A stretch of 64,000 nt of DNA from Pseudomonas sp. LS.1a (lineage in GTDB: Bacteria; Pseudomonadota; Gammaproteobacteria; Pseudomonadales; Pseudomonadaceae), in assembly GCF_022533585.1 (NCBI RefSeq), contig NZ_CP092827.1, positions 2,272,001-2,336,000 of the forward strand. Direction: 5' to 3'. The notes beneath the pieces are model-generated. The model made no database searches. It saw only the letters and a program-made list of their open reading frames with translations, and was not told where the DNA came from. Positions within the stretch are counted from its first letter, which is position 1. Each line of letters begins with the position of its first letter. A program made the position numbers and the translations under genes. This document shows positions 44,997 through 54,386 of this stretch, piece by piece.

Positions 44997-46622
44997 ATGC
45001 TTGCCAACCTGAAGATCCGCACCGGAATGTTCTGGGTGTTGTCGCTGTTCAGTCTGACCCTGCTGTTTTCCACCGTCAGTGCCTGGCGTGCAGCGGTGGG
45101 TAGCGACCAGCAGATCACCGAACTGGACCAGACCGCGCACCAGTCGGACCGGTTGAACAATGCGTTGCTGATGGCGATTCGCGCCAGCGCCAATGTGTCC
45201 TCGGGCTTCATCGAGCAACTGGGTGGCCATGAGGAAAGTGCCAACAAGCGCATGGCGCTGTCGGTCGAGCTGAACGACAAGAGCCAGAAGCTGGTGGACG
45301 AGTTTGTCGAAAACGCCCGCGAGCCTGTACTGCACGCACTGGCAACCGCGCTGCAGGCCACCTATGGCGAGTACGCCAAGGCAGTCGCCGGGCAGCGTGA
45401 GGCAACCCGTCAACGTTCGCTTGAGCAGTATTTCAAGGTCAACACCGACGCCGGCAACGCCATGGGCCGGTTGCAGGCGCTGCGCCAGCAACTGGTCGGC
45501 GCGTTGAGTGAGCGCGGCCAGCAGATCATGCTGGAATCCGACCGGCGCCTGGCGCGCGCGCAGCTGCTGAGCCTGGCGCTGCTGGGCGTGACGCTGTTAC
45601 TGGCGGCGCTGTGCTGGGCCTTTATTGCCCAGCGCGTGCTGCACCCGCTGCGCGAAGCCGGTCGGCACTTCCAGCGCATTGCCGGCGGCGACCTGAGCGT
45701 GCCGGTGCAGGGGCAGGGCAGCAACGAGATCGGCCAGCTGTTCCATGAGCTTGAGCGCATGCAGCAGAGCCAGCGCGACACCCTGGTGCAGATCAGCAGC
45801 TGTGCCGGGCAACTGGATGCAGCCGCCACGGCGCTGAATGCGGTCACCGAGGAAAGCGCCAACAACCTGCGCCAGCAGGGCCAGGAACTGGAGCAGGCCG
45901 CCACCGCTGTCACCGAGATGACCACAGCCGTGGAGGAGGTTGCGCGCAACGCCATCACCACCTCGCAGACCACCAGCGAATCCAACCAGCTGGCAGCGCA
46001 AAGCCGCCGGCAAGTCAGCGACAACATCGACGGCACCGAGGCCATGACGCGTGAGATCCAGGCCAGCAGCGCGCATCTGGAGCAACTGGTCGGGCAGGTG
46101 CGGGATATCGGCAAGGTGCTGGAGGTGATTCGCTCGGTGTCCGAGCAAACCAACCTGCTGGCGCTCAATGCCGCCATCGAGGCAGCCCGCGCGGGCGAGG
46201 CCGGGCGCGGCTTTGCGGTGGTGGCGGATGAGGTGCGTACGCTGGCCTACCGCACGCAACAGTCGACCCAGGAAATCGAGCAGATGATCGGGCGTGTGCA
46301 GGCGGGCACCGAAGCGGCCGTGGCCTCGATGCAGACCAGTACCAGCCGCGCCCAGTCGACGCTGGACGTGACCCTGGCCTCGGGGCAGGTGCTGGAGGGG
46401 ATCTACAGTGCGATCGGCGAGATCAACGAGCGTAACCTGGTGATTGCCAGCGCAGCCGAAGAGCAGGCCCAGGTGGCGCGAGAGGTGGACCGCAACCTGC
46501 TGAACATTCGCGAGCTGTCGACATCCTCGGCAGCGGGGGCGCAGCAGACCAGTGAGGCGAGCAAGGCGTTGTCGCGGTTGGTGGGGGAGATGACGGCGTT
46601 GGTGGGGCGGTTCAGGGTTTGA
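44997..46622 (+). CDS. pcaY: Methyl-accepting chemotaxis protein, probable PcaY-type receptor for aromatic acids
   Basis: 541 aa. Membrane segments at about 11-30 and 190-211 enclose a ~160-residue periplasmic four-helix-bundle sensor; a HAMP domain follows and the signalling domain contains the invariant hairpin tip [26 protein letters not shown]. The ATG at 44997 has an AAGGAG site. From memory, its sequence and neighbourhood match the P. putida receptor PcaY, which recognizes protocatechuate, quinate, shikimate and benzoate-like compounds; this was not searched. The symbol is therefore tentative. Confidence 0.75.
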   Translation: MLANLKIRTGMFWVLSLFSLTLLFSTVSAWRAAVGSDQQITELDQTAHQSDRLNNALLMAIRASANVSSGFIEQLGGHEESANKRMALSVELNDKSQKLVDEFVENAREPVLHALATALQATYGEYAKAVAGQREATRQRSLEQYFKVNTDAGNAMGRLQALRQQLVGALSERGQQIMLESDRRLARAQLLSLALLGVTLLLAALCWAFIAQRVLHPLREAGRHFQRIAGGDLSVPVQGQGSNEIGQLFHELERMQQSQRDTLVQISSCAGQLDAAATALNAVTEESANNLRQQGQELEQAATAVTEMTTAVEEVARNAITTSQTTSESNQLAAQSRRQVSDNIDGTEAMTREIQASSAHLEQLVGQVRDIGKVLEVIRSVSEQTNLLALNAAIEAARAGEAGRGFAVVADEVRTLAYRTQQSTQEIEQMIGRVQAGTEAAVASMQTSTSRAQSTLDVTLASGQVLEGIYSAIGEINERNLVIASAAEEQAQVAREVDRNLLNIRELSTSSAAGAQQTSEASKALSRLVGEMTALVGRFRV

Positions 46623-46742
46623 GGTCAGGTGGGCATCAGGCTGTTGGGGGAGCAGTTGTCTTTACAAGGGCTTCCCCAGCCGAAGGAATGCGCCATGCCC
46701 GTTCTCATAGAACTGCACATAACTCATTGAGTTAGCAGGGAC

Positions 46743-46831
46743 CCTGTGGGAGCGGCTTTAGCCGCGAACACCGGCGCAGCCGGTGCCATGCACCGCGTTG
46801 GATGCTTCGCGGCTGAAGCCGCTCCCACAGG
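46743..46831. repeat. Paired inverted REP palindromes (BIME)
   Basis: GTGGGAGCGGCTTTAGCCGC at 46746-46765 and a reverse-complement partner GCGGCTGAAGCCGCTCCCAC at 46809-46828 flank a short spacer with ACCGGCGCAGCCGGT, itself a hairpin. It lies between the chemoreceptor gene and the end of the glycine-rich gene, so it may act as a terminator-like structure for both. Confidence 0.85.
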
Positions 46832-46885
46832 TTCAGCGCCGCCCTTGAGGATTGTGCAGTGCCTGCAGGAGTGGCGTGCTTTCAG

Positions 46886-47218
46886 TTATCGATCATGCTT
46901 CGAAGAGGAGCGCCCGGCCTTGTTGTGCTCCTTGGAATGGGCAATGCCAGACTGGGTAGTACCACGGCCGTTGTCATCGTTGCGCAAGCTGCCATAGTGA
47001 TTACCGCTCTCGCCATGGTTGCGCGTGGCCTTGCCGGCATGGTCACTCTCATAACCGGCGCCATTGCCGTTGATGCCACCCTTGCCGCCACCCTGCCCAC
47101 CGCCGTTGCCACCACCTTTGGCATACGCGGAGCCGATCGGCGAGACATTGGCAGGCAACAATGCCGTTGCGCCGAGCGCCAGGGCACAAGTAAAGACGGC
47201 TACCAGGGTTTTTTTCAT
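46886..47218 (-). CDS. Small glycine-rich exported protein of unknown function
   Basis: 110 aa. MKKTLVAVFTCALALGATAL...AYA is a clear signal peptide (cleavage near residue 33); the mature part is very rich in Gly, Asn, His, Ser and Lys (KGGGNGGGQGGGKGG, later NKAGRSSSKHDR) with low complexity and no recognizable domain. The ATG at 47218 follows a GGAGG site that can be masked by a hairpin. Similar small secreted Gly/His-rich proteins occur widely in pseudomonads but have no known job. It is codirectional with and 3' of kup. Confidence 0.65.
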   Translation of the reverse strand: MKKTLVAVFTCALALGATALLPANVSPIGSAYAKGGGNGGGQGGGKGGINGNGAGYESDHAGKATRNHGESGNHYGSLRNDDNGRGTTQSGIAHSKEHNKAGRSSSKHDR

Positions 47219-47225
47219 GTTTGTT

Positions 47226-47240
47226 CGCCTCCAGAAGGCG
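47226..47240 (-). promoter_or_regulatory. Hairpin covering the ribosome binding site of the glycine-rich gene
   Basis: On the minus strand, CGCCT-TCTGG-AGGCG forms a 5-bp stem with a 5-nt loop, and the GGAGG site (47228-47232) sits in the loop and 3' arm, 9 nt before the ATG. It could modulate translation (temperature or a protein factor), but the stem is short. Confidence 0.3.
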
Positions 47241-47310
47241 CAGGGGGAGCTTGGGTGCGGATAGGACATGAGGTTACCCTTCAAGTTCCGCTGGGTACTG
47301 CCCCGACTGC

Positions 47311-49212
47311 TCAGATCTCGACCTGAGTGCCAAGCTCGATCACCCGGTTCAGCGGCAGCTGGAAGTATTTGAGGTTGCTGTTGGCATTCTTCAGCAGGAA
47401 GGCAAACAGGTGCTCCCGCCAGCGGGCCATGCCCATCTGCTTGCCTGCAATGACCGTCTCCCGGCTGAGAAAATAGGTTGTGCGCATGGGGCCGAACTCC
47501 AGGTCCGCACGCTGGCAGCGGCTTAACGCCAACGGCACGTCGGGTTCCTCCATGAAACCGAAATGCAGGTTCACGCGGAAGAAACCGTCACCAAACGCCT
47601 CGATCTCAAAGCGCTTGCCAGCGCTGACTCGTGGCTCATCCTCGAACACGACGGTCAACAGCACCACCTGCTCATGCAGTACCTGGTTATGCAGCAGGTT
47701 GTGCAGCAAGGCGTGAGGCACCGCCTCGGGCCTGGCGGACAGGAACACCGCAGTACCGCCCACGCGGTGAGGCGGCTGGGCCTTGAGGCTGTTGATGAAC
47801 AGGTCCAGCGGCAGCGAACTCTCGTCCAGTCGCTCGACGATGATCCTTCGTCCGCGCTTCCAGGTGGTCATCAGGACGAACAGCGCCAGGCCCGCAATCA
47901 CCGGAAATGCACCGCCCTGGAGGATCTTCGGCGCATTGGCGGCAAAATACAGGCTGTCGACCAGCAGGAACGCCAGCAGCATCGGCACTGCCAGCCAGCG
48001 TGGTGCCTTCCACAACAACAGCACCACTGCCGAGGCCAGCAGCGTGGTGATCAGCATGGTCCCGGTCACGGCTACACCATAGGCTGCCGCAAGCGCCCCG
48101 GACGACTCGAAGCCGACCACCAGCAGCACCACGCCGACCATCAGCGCCCAGTTCACCATGCCGATGTAGATCTGCCCCTGCTCCTCACTGGAGGTGTGCT
48201 GGATGAACATGCGCGGTATGTACCCCAGCTGGATGGCCTGGTGCGTCAGCGAGAACGCACCGGAGATCACGGCCTGGGACGCGATGATGGTGGCCAGGGT
48301 GGCCAGCCCGACCATGGGCAGCAGGGCCCATTCGGGCGCCAGCAGATAAAACGGGTTGCGCACTGCCTGCGGGTCGCCGAGGATCAAGGCGCCCTGGCCG
48401 AAGTAGTTCAGCACCAGGCCGGGCAGCACCAGCATGAACCAGGCCCGGGCAATGGGTTTGCGGCCGAAGTGCCCCATATCGGCGTAGAGTGCTTCGGCGC
48501 CGGTCAGGGCCAGCACCACCGCGCCCAGAATCGCCACCCCCATGCCCGGGTGCAGCAGGAAGAACTTCACCGCCCAGAGCGGATTGAGCGCCTGCAGCAC
48601 TTCCGGGCGCTGGACGATGCCGTGCAGGCCCAGTGCACCCAGCACGATGAACCACAGCACCATGATCGGCCCGAAGAGGATGCCGATGCGCGCGGTGCCG
48701 TGCTTCTGGATCAGGAACAGCGCCACCAGCACCACCACCGACAGCGGCACCACCCAGTGTTCGATACCGTCGAAGGCCAGTTGCAGCCCCTCGACGGCCG
48801 ATAGCACGGAAATCGCCGGCGTGATCATGCTGTCGCCGTAGAACAGCGCGGCGCCGAACAGGCCGAGCAGCACCAGTATCCTGCCCAGCCGCTGGTAGGG
48901 CGCCGCCGCCCGATGCGCCAAGGCGGTCAGGGCCATGATGCCACCCTCGCCCTGGTTGTCGGCACGCAGGATGAACAGTACGTACTTCAGCGACACCACC
49001 CACAGCAACGACCAGAACACCAGGGACAGCACGCCCAGTACACCGGCGGTATTGGCCTGCACGCCGTAGTGCCCGGCGAACACTTCCTTGAGGGTGTACA
49101 GCGGGCTGGTGCCGATGTCGCCATACACCACGCCGACAGCGGCGACGAGCATGCCGATGGGGTTGGACTTGCCGGGAAGGGATTGGTTTGCGATGACGGT
49201 GGACTGGCTCAC
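47311..49212 (-). CDS. kup: Potassium uptake protein Kup
   Basis: 633 aa, the usual Kup length. The opening [22 protein letters not shown] and [15 protein letters not shown] are invariant Kup motifs; about 12 membrane segments are followed by a hydrophilic C-terminal domain of about 170 residues ending in [14 protein letters not shown]. It is a low-affinity K+/H+ symporter. Its start is 122 bp from the end of the upstream MFS gene, on the same strand. Confidence 0.95.
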   Translation of the reverse strand: MSQSTVIANQSLPGKSNPIGMLVAAVGVVYGDIGTSPLYTLKEVFAGHYGVQANTAGVLGVLSLVFWSLLWVVSLKYVLFILRADNQGEGGIMALTALAHRAAAPYQRLGRILVLLGLFGAALFYGDSMITPAISVLSAVEGLQLAFDGIEHWVVPLSVVVLVALFLIQKHGTARIGILFGPIMVLWFIVLGALGLHGIVQRPEVLQALNPLWAVKFFLLHPGMGVAILGAVVLALTGAEALYADMGHFGRKPIARAWFMLVLPGLVLNYFGQGALILGDPQAVRNPFYLLAPEWALLPMVGLATLATIIASQAVISGAFSLTHQAIQLGYIPRMFIQHTSSEEQGQIYIGMVNWALMVGVVLLVVGFESSGALAAAYGVAVTGTMLITTLLASAVVLLLWKAPRWLAVPMLLAFLLVDSLYFAANAPKILQGGAFPVIAGLALFVLMTTWKRGRRIIVERLDESSLPLDLFINSLKAQPPHRVGGTAVFLSARPEAVPHALLHNLLHNQVLHEQVVLLTVVFEDEPRVSAGKRFEIEAFGDGFFRVNLHFGFMEEPDVPLALSRCQRADLEFGPMRTTYFLSRETVIAGKQMGMARWREHLFAFLLKNANSNLKYFQLPLNRVIELGTQVEI

Positions 49213-49334
49213 GAAAGGCTTCTCTGGACTGGCGGGTTGAAATGCATGCCATCCTTGAGCATCGCGCGCCCAGTATTCCTTCTGGCTGTCGGCTCAGCCG
49301 TAAAAAGAGCGTAAAAAATCAGCCTGCGCCCTGC

Positions 49335-50561
49335 TCAGGCAGATTGTGCCGCCAGGCTGTTGCTGACGTTGCGCCCCAGCACCAGCACCGTAGCGAAACC
49401 GCAGCCCACCAGGGCCGTGGCCAGACTCAACAGTACCGAGCTGCCCAACTGGTCGACGATCCGCCCGCCGAAGAACGAACCCAGCGCAATGATCACCTGG
49501 AACATGGCGACGAACAGCGGCATGCCACGTTCGACATCCTTGGGCGCGACGACGAACATCCAGATACTGGCGCAGGCCGGGAACGCACCGAAGGCGAAGC
49601 CCCACAACCCGATCAACATTGCGGCACCGGTCATGCCGGTGGCGAAGTGGGGGAACAGGGCGGTGCTGGTGCCGATCATCAGTGCGACCAGCAGCAGAGT
49701 GTGACGTACGCTGCGGTTGGCGGCGAAACCGGCGAAGATGTTGCCGAATACCCCGGCCACACCATAGAGCAGCAGCAACGAGCCAATGGTCGGCCCATCG
49801 AAGCCGGAGCTTTGTTTGAAGAACGGGGCGACATAGGTGTAAGCGGCAAAGTGCGCCAGGCCGATCAGCAACACGGCGATCAGGCCAACCCGCGCTTGTG
49901 GGTTGATGAACAGGGCCGGCAGGTCGCTGATGCGAATGGCCTTGTCCGGGTTGAGCCGCGGTAGCAACAGGATCTGCGCCAGCAGCACCGGTACGCCCAG
50001 TAGCGCGGTTACCAGGAAGGTCATGCGCCAGCCCATCAGGCCACTCAACCAGGTGCCTACCGGCACGCCCAGCACGGTGGCCAGGGTTACACCGACCATG
50101 ATGATCGAGGTAGCCTGGGCTACGCCCACGCCCTTGGGCGCCAGGCGGCCGCTGAGGGCAATGGCCGTGGCCCAGAAACCGCCGATACTCACGCCCAGCA
50201 GTACGCGGCCGAACAGCAGCAGGCTGAAGTCACTGGCGTAGGCCACCACCGCGTTGGCGATGATCATGATCAGCGTCAAGCCGATCAGCAGGTAGCGACG
50301 GTCCAGGGCGCCAATGCCCACCGACAGCAATGGGGCGGCGAGGGCGGCCATGATGCCGGGCAGGGTAACCATCAGGCCGGCGTGGCCTGCACTTATGCCG
50401 AGGTCGCTGGCGACATCGTTGAGTACGCCCACCGGCAGAAACTCGCTGGTCACCAGGGCGAAGGCACCGACGGCGACGGAGAGAATGGCCAGCCACTGTT
50501 GGCTGACACTCTGTTGATCATGTTCGGGGCGGCCGCGAGGGGCCTGACTGGCACTTGGCAT
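49335..50561 (-). CDS. MFS transporter of the DHA1/sugar efflux type
   Basis: 408 aa with twelve predicted membrane segments. LDRRYLLIGLTLIMII is the loop 2-3 A motif region, and GRVLLGVSIGGFWATAIALSGRLAP with PVGTWLSGLMGWR is typical of the AraJ/SetB/YdhP-like drug or sugar efflux subfamily. The ATG at 50561 lies near the conserved N-terminus; the in-frame upstream start adds 40 low-complexity residues. The substrate is unknown. Confidence 0.88.
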   Translation of the reverse strand: MPSASQAPRGRPEHDQQSVSQQWLAILSVAVGAFALVTSEFLPVGVLNDVASDLGISAGHAGLMVTLPGIMAALAAPLLSVGIGALDRRYLLIGLTLIMIIANAVVAYASDFSLLLFGRVLLGVSIGGFWATAIALSGRLAPKGVGVAQATSIIMVGVTLATVLGVPVGTWLSGLMGWRMTFLVTALLGVPVLLAQILLLPRLNPDKAIRISDLPALFINPQARVGLIAVLLIGLAHFAAYTYVAPFFKQSSGFDGPTIGSLLLLYGVAGVFGNIFAGFAANRSVRHTLLLVALMIGTSTALFPHFATGMTGAAMLIGLWGFAFGAFPACASIWMFVVAPKDVERGMPLFVAMFQVIIALGSFFGGRIVDQLGSSVLLSLATALVGCGFATVLVLGRNVSNSLAAQSA

Positions 50562-50760
50562 GGTATTGGATTCCAAGAGAGGGATGTCGCCTGAGGCAGG
50601 CGCAGGAGCGGGGGAAATGTGCTGGCGATTATAGGGGGTGGTTTTGCCGGGCCAACAGGCGGGGGGCTCGATAGTAATCATCAGCGCAATCGATGAAACG
50701 CCTTGCGCAGAGCACCCGCTGTTGGCCGGGGAGTTATGCTACAGGTTCCGCAAGCAGGTG

Positions 50761-50816
50761 TTGCGGAGGATGGCACGGGCTTCGCCCGTGTTCGCGGGTG
50801 ATCCCGCTCCCACAGG
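50761..50816. repeat. REP palindrome, single
   Basis: ACGGGCTTCGCCCGTGTTCG precedes GCGGGTGATCCCGCTCCCAC; together they form the P. putida REP hairpin. It lies in the 424-bp gap between the MFS start and the end of the universal stress protein gene, which otherwise contains no gene I can support. Confidence 0.8.
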
Positions 50817-50891
50817 TTTGTGTGCTGCTTGAGGCCAGAAAAGACCTGGGGACGCAACGGCCTTGCTCACAACCTGAACGCTGGCGCGATC

Positions 50892-50949
50892 CCTGTGGGA
50901 GCGGGTTTAACCGCGAAGCAGGCGCCGCGGTGGATAGCGCGGGCTTCGG
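50892..50949. repeat. REP palindrome, reverse orientation
   Basis: CTGTGGGAGCGGGTTTAACC followed by CGCGAAGCAGG and GGTGGATAGCGCGGGCTTCG is a second REP-like copy in opposite orientation to the one at 50761, making a spaced pair around the gap. Confidence 0.75.
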
Positions 50950-50985
50950 TGCAGGACACACAAGCGTCCTCCCCATCAATCGACC

Positions 50986-51861
50986 CTATGGCGACACCAG
51001 CACATCGCACTGGGACTCGTTCAGCACATGCTTGGTGACGCTGCCAATCAGCAGCTCTTCAAGCGCACTTTCCCCTTGCTTGCCGACCACGATCAGGTCG
51101 CATTCCAGCGCTTGTTCCTGCTCGGCAATCTGCCAGCCAGGGTCACCGTGCACCACGATTTGCCGAGCATCGGCCACTCCGGCGATTTCGCTCAAGACTG
51201 CGAGTTGTTTCACCGCATCTTTGCGGATGACATTGCGATAGTGCATCAGGGTGTCGTGATCGATGTTGGCGAAGCGCATGCTGCCTTCGAACGGCGCCTC
51301 GTACACATGCAGCAAAATGATCTCGGCCTGTGGGGCAATGGCTTTTGCCAGTTTGATGGCGCGCAGTGACGAAGACGAAAAATCAACTGCAACCAGCAAG
51401 GTGCGGTACGCATCGCGAGGTGCCTGCTTGACCACCAGCAAAGGGCAGGGCATGTGGTTCAGCATTTTCTGCACAGTGGAGCCCAGCAGCAGGCGCCTCG
51501 CCACGCTCTGGCCCTTTGCCCCACACACCAGCAGGTCGTTGCGTTTATCCTGCACCACGCGGGTGATCTCCGTGGTCACCGAGCCGTGCGCGACTTGCAC
51601 GCCAGCGGCGATGTCGTAGCGCTGGAACAGCATTGCAGCCAGTGCGCGAATTTTTTCACCAGCGGTATCCAGTACACGCTTCAGCAGATCGTCATCAGGT
51701 GCCACCAGTTGCTTCAGGCGCTCGAAGGGGGCCGGGTTGGCAACGTATAGCAGGTCCAGTGATGCTTGTTGCGCCTTGCACAAGTGCGCAGCGCGCTCTG
51801 CCGCGTTGCGGGCAGAGGTGGACAGGTCGGTGGCTACCAGTACGTGGTTCAGCGGGCTCAT
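50986..51861 (-). CDS. Tandem-domain universal stress protein
   Basis: 291 aa with two UspA domains. Domain 1 (3-149) ends with the ATP motif CGAKGQSVARRLLLGSTVQK; domain 2 (155-291) ends with VGKQGESALEELLIGSVTK, both the G-x2-G-x9-G-S/T type, so both probably bind ATP. Such tandem proteins are induced under starvation, low oxygen or other stress. The start at 51861 is supported by MSPLNHVLVATDLS; a second in-frame ATG upstream adds 6 residues. Confidence 0.9.
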   Translation of the reverse strand: MSPLNHVLVATDLSTSARNAAERAAHLCKAQQASLDLLYVANPAPFERLKQLVAPDDDLLKRVLDTAGEKIRALAAMLFQRYDIAAGVQVAHGSVTTEITRVVQDKRNDLLVCGAKGQSVARRLLLGSTVQKMLNHMPCPLLVVKQAPRDAYRTLLVAVDFSSSSLRAIKLAKAIAPQAEIILLHVYEAPFEGSMRFANIDHDTLMHYRNVIRKDAVKQLAVLSEIAGVADARQIVVHGDPGWQIAEQEQALECDLIVVGKQGESALEELLIGSVTKHVLNESQCDVLVSP

Positions 51862-52113
51862 GTGGGGTTCCTTATCCAAAGCCGCGCACGGTGATCGATG
51901 GCGATGCCTTGAGCACGATGCGCCTGGCGGTTGTCGATTCGTTCCTTGCTGGCAGCCATCGTCTCGCGAACCCGGCCCGGCGACTTGATGTGTGTCAAAG
52001 GAGTGAGTGACCTATCTTGAGCTGACCACTTCTGCGCACCAAATCAACGCCAGCGGGCATCGGCAACAAGTCCGCGGCTCATGGTGCTCTAGGTCTTCTG
52101 TCTGGCAACACGA
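51862..52113. other. Intergenic region between stress-protein promoter and LysR gene end; no gene seen
   Basis: About 250 bp holding the upstream region of the universal stress protein gene and the 3' end of the LysR gene. I see no conserved coding frame, REP or clear hairpin. A promoter for the stress protein must lie here but no good consensus stands out. Confidence 0.3.
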
Positions 52114-53055
52114 TCAGCTGTCGTTGTGGTGTGCGCCATGCGACAGCAGCAGTTCGGCGAGCTTGTCCATGGCCGGTGTCGCCTGGCTGCCCTTGCGGGT
52201 GACCAGCTCATACGGGTCGCTGACCGAACCCATGGTCAGGGGCAGAATGCGGACCTGTTGGTTCATCGCACATTGCCGAGCCACGTCGATCGACACCAGT
52301 GCCACGAAGTCGGGGCTGTTCTGCAGCAGCGACAAGGTCGCCAGGATCGAGGTGGTCTCCACCAGGTGCAGCGGGAAGCGCAGCCCGGCATCGTGGAATT
52401 CGCGCTCGAGCTGTACCCGCATCGGCATGTTGGCCCGGTACACGATCCAGCGGCTCTCCGCCAGGTCTGCAAGGTTCAGGTTTTGCGCGTGCTTGAGCGG
52501 GTGGTCGATATTGGCAATGACCGCCAGCGTCTCGTCCTGGACAAACCGGCTGGAAAACAGCTGAGGGGTATTGCTCACGCTGGTGCGGCACAAGGCGACG
52601 TCCAGGCGACCGCTTTCGATCTGTGCCAGCAGCGACTGGCTGGTGTCTTCAATGATTTCGAACGACATCTGCGGCTGGATGCTGGCCAGCTGCGACACCG
52701 CCCTCATCAGCAATGGCACGGCGCCCATGATTGCCCCCACCGCCAGCCGGCCGCCGACCCCGCGCAGGATGGCATCCAGGTCATGCCGCAGGTTTGAAAT
52801 GTCCGTTTGCACCACGCGTGCGTAGCGGATAGCGCAGTGCCCGGCAGCCGTGGGCTCCAGCCCGCGATTGGTGCGGTTGAACAGCACCGTGCCGAAGGTG
52901 GTTTCGATTTCCTGCAAGGCCTTGCTCGCCCCGGGCTGGGTAAGCCCGACACTGCTTGCCGCACCGAGCAGCGAGCGGTGCTCGTCCAGCTCGATGAGCA
53001 GGCGCAGGTGGCGAGCGTGGAGCCTGGACATGATCGAGTTGAGTGATGGGGTCAT
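52114..53055 (-). CDS. LysR family transcriptional regulator (GbpR/CbhR-like)
   Basis: 313 aa. The winged helix includes RHLRLLIELDEHRSLLGAAS and LTQPGASKALQEIE, and the effector domain begins LAVGAIMGAVPLLMRAVSQL. The early SRLHARHLRLLIELDEHRS start groups it with LysR regulators of sugar-acid or hydroxy-acid catabolism. It is divergent from the Fe-alcohol dehydrogenase/MFS operon, which it probably controls. Confidence 0.9.
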   Translation of the reverse strand: MTPSLNSIMSRLHARHLRLLIELDEHRSLLGAASSVGLTQPGASKALQEIETTFGTVLFNRTNRGLEPTAAGHCAIRYARVVQTDISNLRHDLDAILRGVGGRLAVGAIMGAVPLLMRAVSQLASIQPQMSFEIIEDTSQSLLAQIESGRLDVALCRTSVSNTPQLFSSRFVQDETLAVIANIDHPLKHAQNLNLADLAESRWIVYRANMPMRVQLEREFHDAGLRFPLHLVETTSILATLSLLQNSPDFVALVSIDVARQCAMNQQVRILPLTMGSVSDPYELVTRKGSQATPAMDKLAELLLSHGAHHNDS

Positions 53056-53057
53056 CT

Positions 53058-53078
53058 GGTATGCGTCCGGGTTATACC
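53058..53078. promoter_or_regulatory. LysR-type operator (GGTAT-N11-ATACC)
   Basis: GGTAT at 53058-53062 and ATACC at 53074-53078 are perfect inverted arms with exactly 11 bp between, giving the T-N11-A form of LysR boxes. It lies 2 bp upstream of the regulator's own start, so autoregulation is likely. A further copy ATACC (53096-53100) lies nearer the dehydrogenase gene. Confidence 0.6.
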
Positions 53079-53119
53079 GATATGGATTGTTCTCAATACC
53101 ATGGTCAGGCGCGCATTCC

Positions 53120-53125
53120 TATACT
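53120..53125 (+). promoter_or_regulatory. Possible -10 box of the Fe-alcohol dehydrogenase operon
   Basis: TATACT matches five of six bases of the sigma70 -10 sequence and lies 74 bp before the ATG at 53199. The -35 position (about 53097, TACCAT) is poor, as expected for a promoter activated by the divergent LysR protein. Confidence 0.4.
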
Positions 53126-53198
53126 GGCGCTGCACGGTGTCGCATCCAGTGCGGCTGAACCGCCTATAAAAATAACCCCAGGAGGCTGCTGAGGCCCT

Positions 53199-54341
53199 AT
53201 GTCCCTGATCAACTACATCACTCAGATCCAGTTCGATGTCGGCGCCATTGTGCATCTGCCTGCCGAGTGCGAGCGCGTTGGTATAACCAGGCCTTTGATC
53301 GTGACCGACCGTGGCGTGCGTGCCGCCGGTATCGTCGATGTGGCCTTGAGCACGTTCAGCGGCAGCAGCGCGCAATGGCCGATCTATGACGGCACGCCGC
53401 CCAACCCGAACGAGAACGCCGTGCGTGAAGCGGTGGCCATGTTCCAGGAGTGTGGCTGTGACGGGATCATCGCCATTGGTGGGGGCTCGGCGATCGACCT
53501 GGCCAAAGGTGTGGCCGTGTGTGCCAGGCACGACGGTCCATTGAAAAGCTTTGCGGTGATCGAGGGCGGCCTGGCCCGCATCACACCGGCAACCGCACCG
53601 GTGATCGCCGTACCGACCACGGCGGGCACCGGCAGCGAGGTAGGGCGGGGTGCCATCCTGATTCTCGACGACGGGCGCAAGGTGGGTGTCATCTCGCCCC
53701 ATGTGGTGCCCAAGGCCGCCATCTGCGACCCGGCGCTGACCCTTGGCCTGCCCGCGCAACTCACCGCCGCCACCGGCATGGACGCCATTGCCCATTGCCT
53801 GGAAACCTTCATGGCACCTGCGTTCAACCCGCCCGCCGATGGCATTGCCCTGGATGGCCTGTGGCGTGCCTGGCGCTTCATCGAAACCGCCACCCGCGAG
53901 CCCGGCAACCTGGATGGCCGCATCAACATGATGAGTGCTTCGCTGCAAGGCGCCCTGGCATTCCAGAAGGGCCTGGGCTGCGTGCACAGCCTCAGCCACG
54001 CGCTGGGCGGTATCAACCCACGGCTGCACCATGGCACCCTCAACGCGATCTTCCTGCCCGCCGTCATCACCTTCAACCGCAAGGCCGAGACGGTGTTGAA
54101 CGAGCACAAGATGCAGCGCATTGCCCTGGCGATGGGGCTGGCTGACGAAGGCCGGATCGAAGACGCCATCCGCCAGATGACTCGCGCGCTGGGCCTGCCG
54201 ACCGGCCTGCGCGAGCTGGGCGTCAGCGAAGAGCTGTTCCCGCGCATCATCCAGGGCGCGCTGGCCGATCACAGCCACCGCACCAACCCACGTGAGGCAT
54301 CTGCCGAAGACTACCAGTGGCTGCTTGAGGCATCCCTGTAA
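53199..54341 (+). CDS. Iron-containing alcohol dehydrogenase (hydroxybutyrate dehydrogenase-like)
   Basis: 380 aa. The NAD-binding GGGSAIDLAKG (about residues 95-105) and the metal ligands D and H in GMDAIAHCLETF, H in CVHSLSHALGG and H in LHHGTLNAIFLP are all present, so a functional group III alcohol dehydrogenase is expected. It is followed by an MFS importer and faces a LysR gene. This suggests uptake and oxidation of a hydroxy acid such as 4-hydroxybutyrate; the substrate remains inference. Confidence 0.88.
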   Translation: MSLINYITQIQFDVGAIVHLPAECERVGITRPLIVTDRGVRAAGIVDVALSTFSGSSAQWPIYDGTPPNPNENAVREAVAMFQECGCDGIIAIGGGSAIDLAKGVAVCARHDGPLKSFAVIEGGLARITPATAPVIAVPTTAGTGSEVGRGAILILDDGRKVGVISPHVVPKAAICDPALTLGLPAQLTAATGMDAIAHCLETFMAPAFNPPADGIALDGLWRAWRFIETATREPGNLDGRINMMSASLQGALAFQKGLGCVHSLSHALGGINPRLHHGTLNAIFLPAVITFNRKAETVLNEHKMQRIALAMGLADEGRIEDAIRQMTRALGLPTGLRELGVSEELFPRIIQGALADHSHRTNPREASAEDYQWLLEASL

Positions 54342-54386
54342 TTCGCTGATCCGCTGTTCAACCAATAACAACAAAAGTGAACGCCC

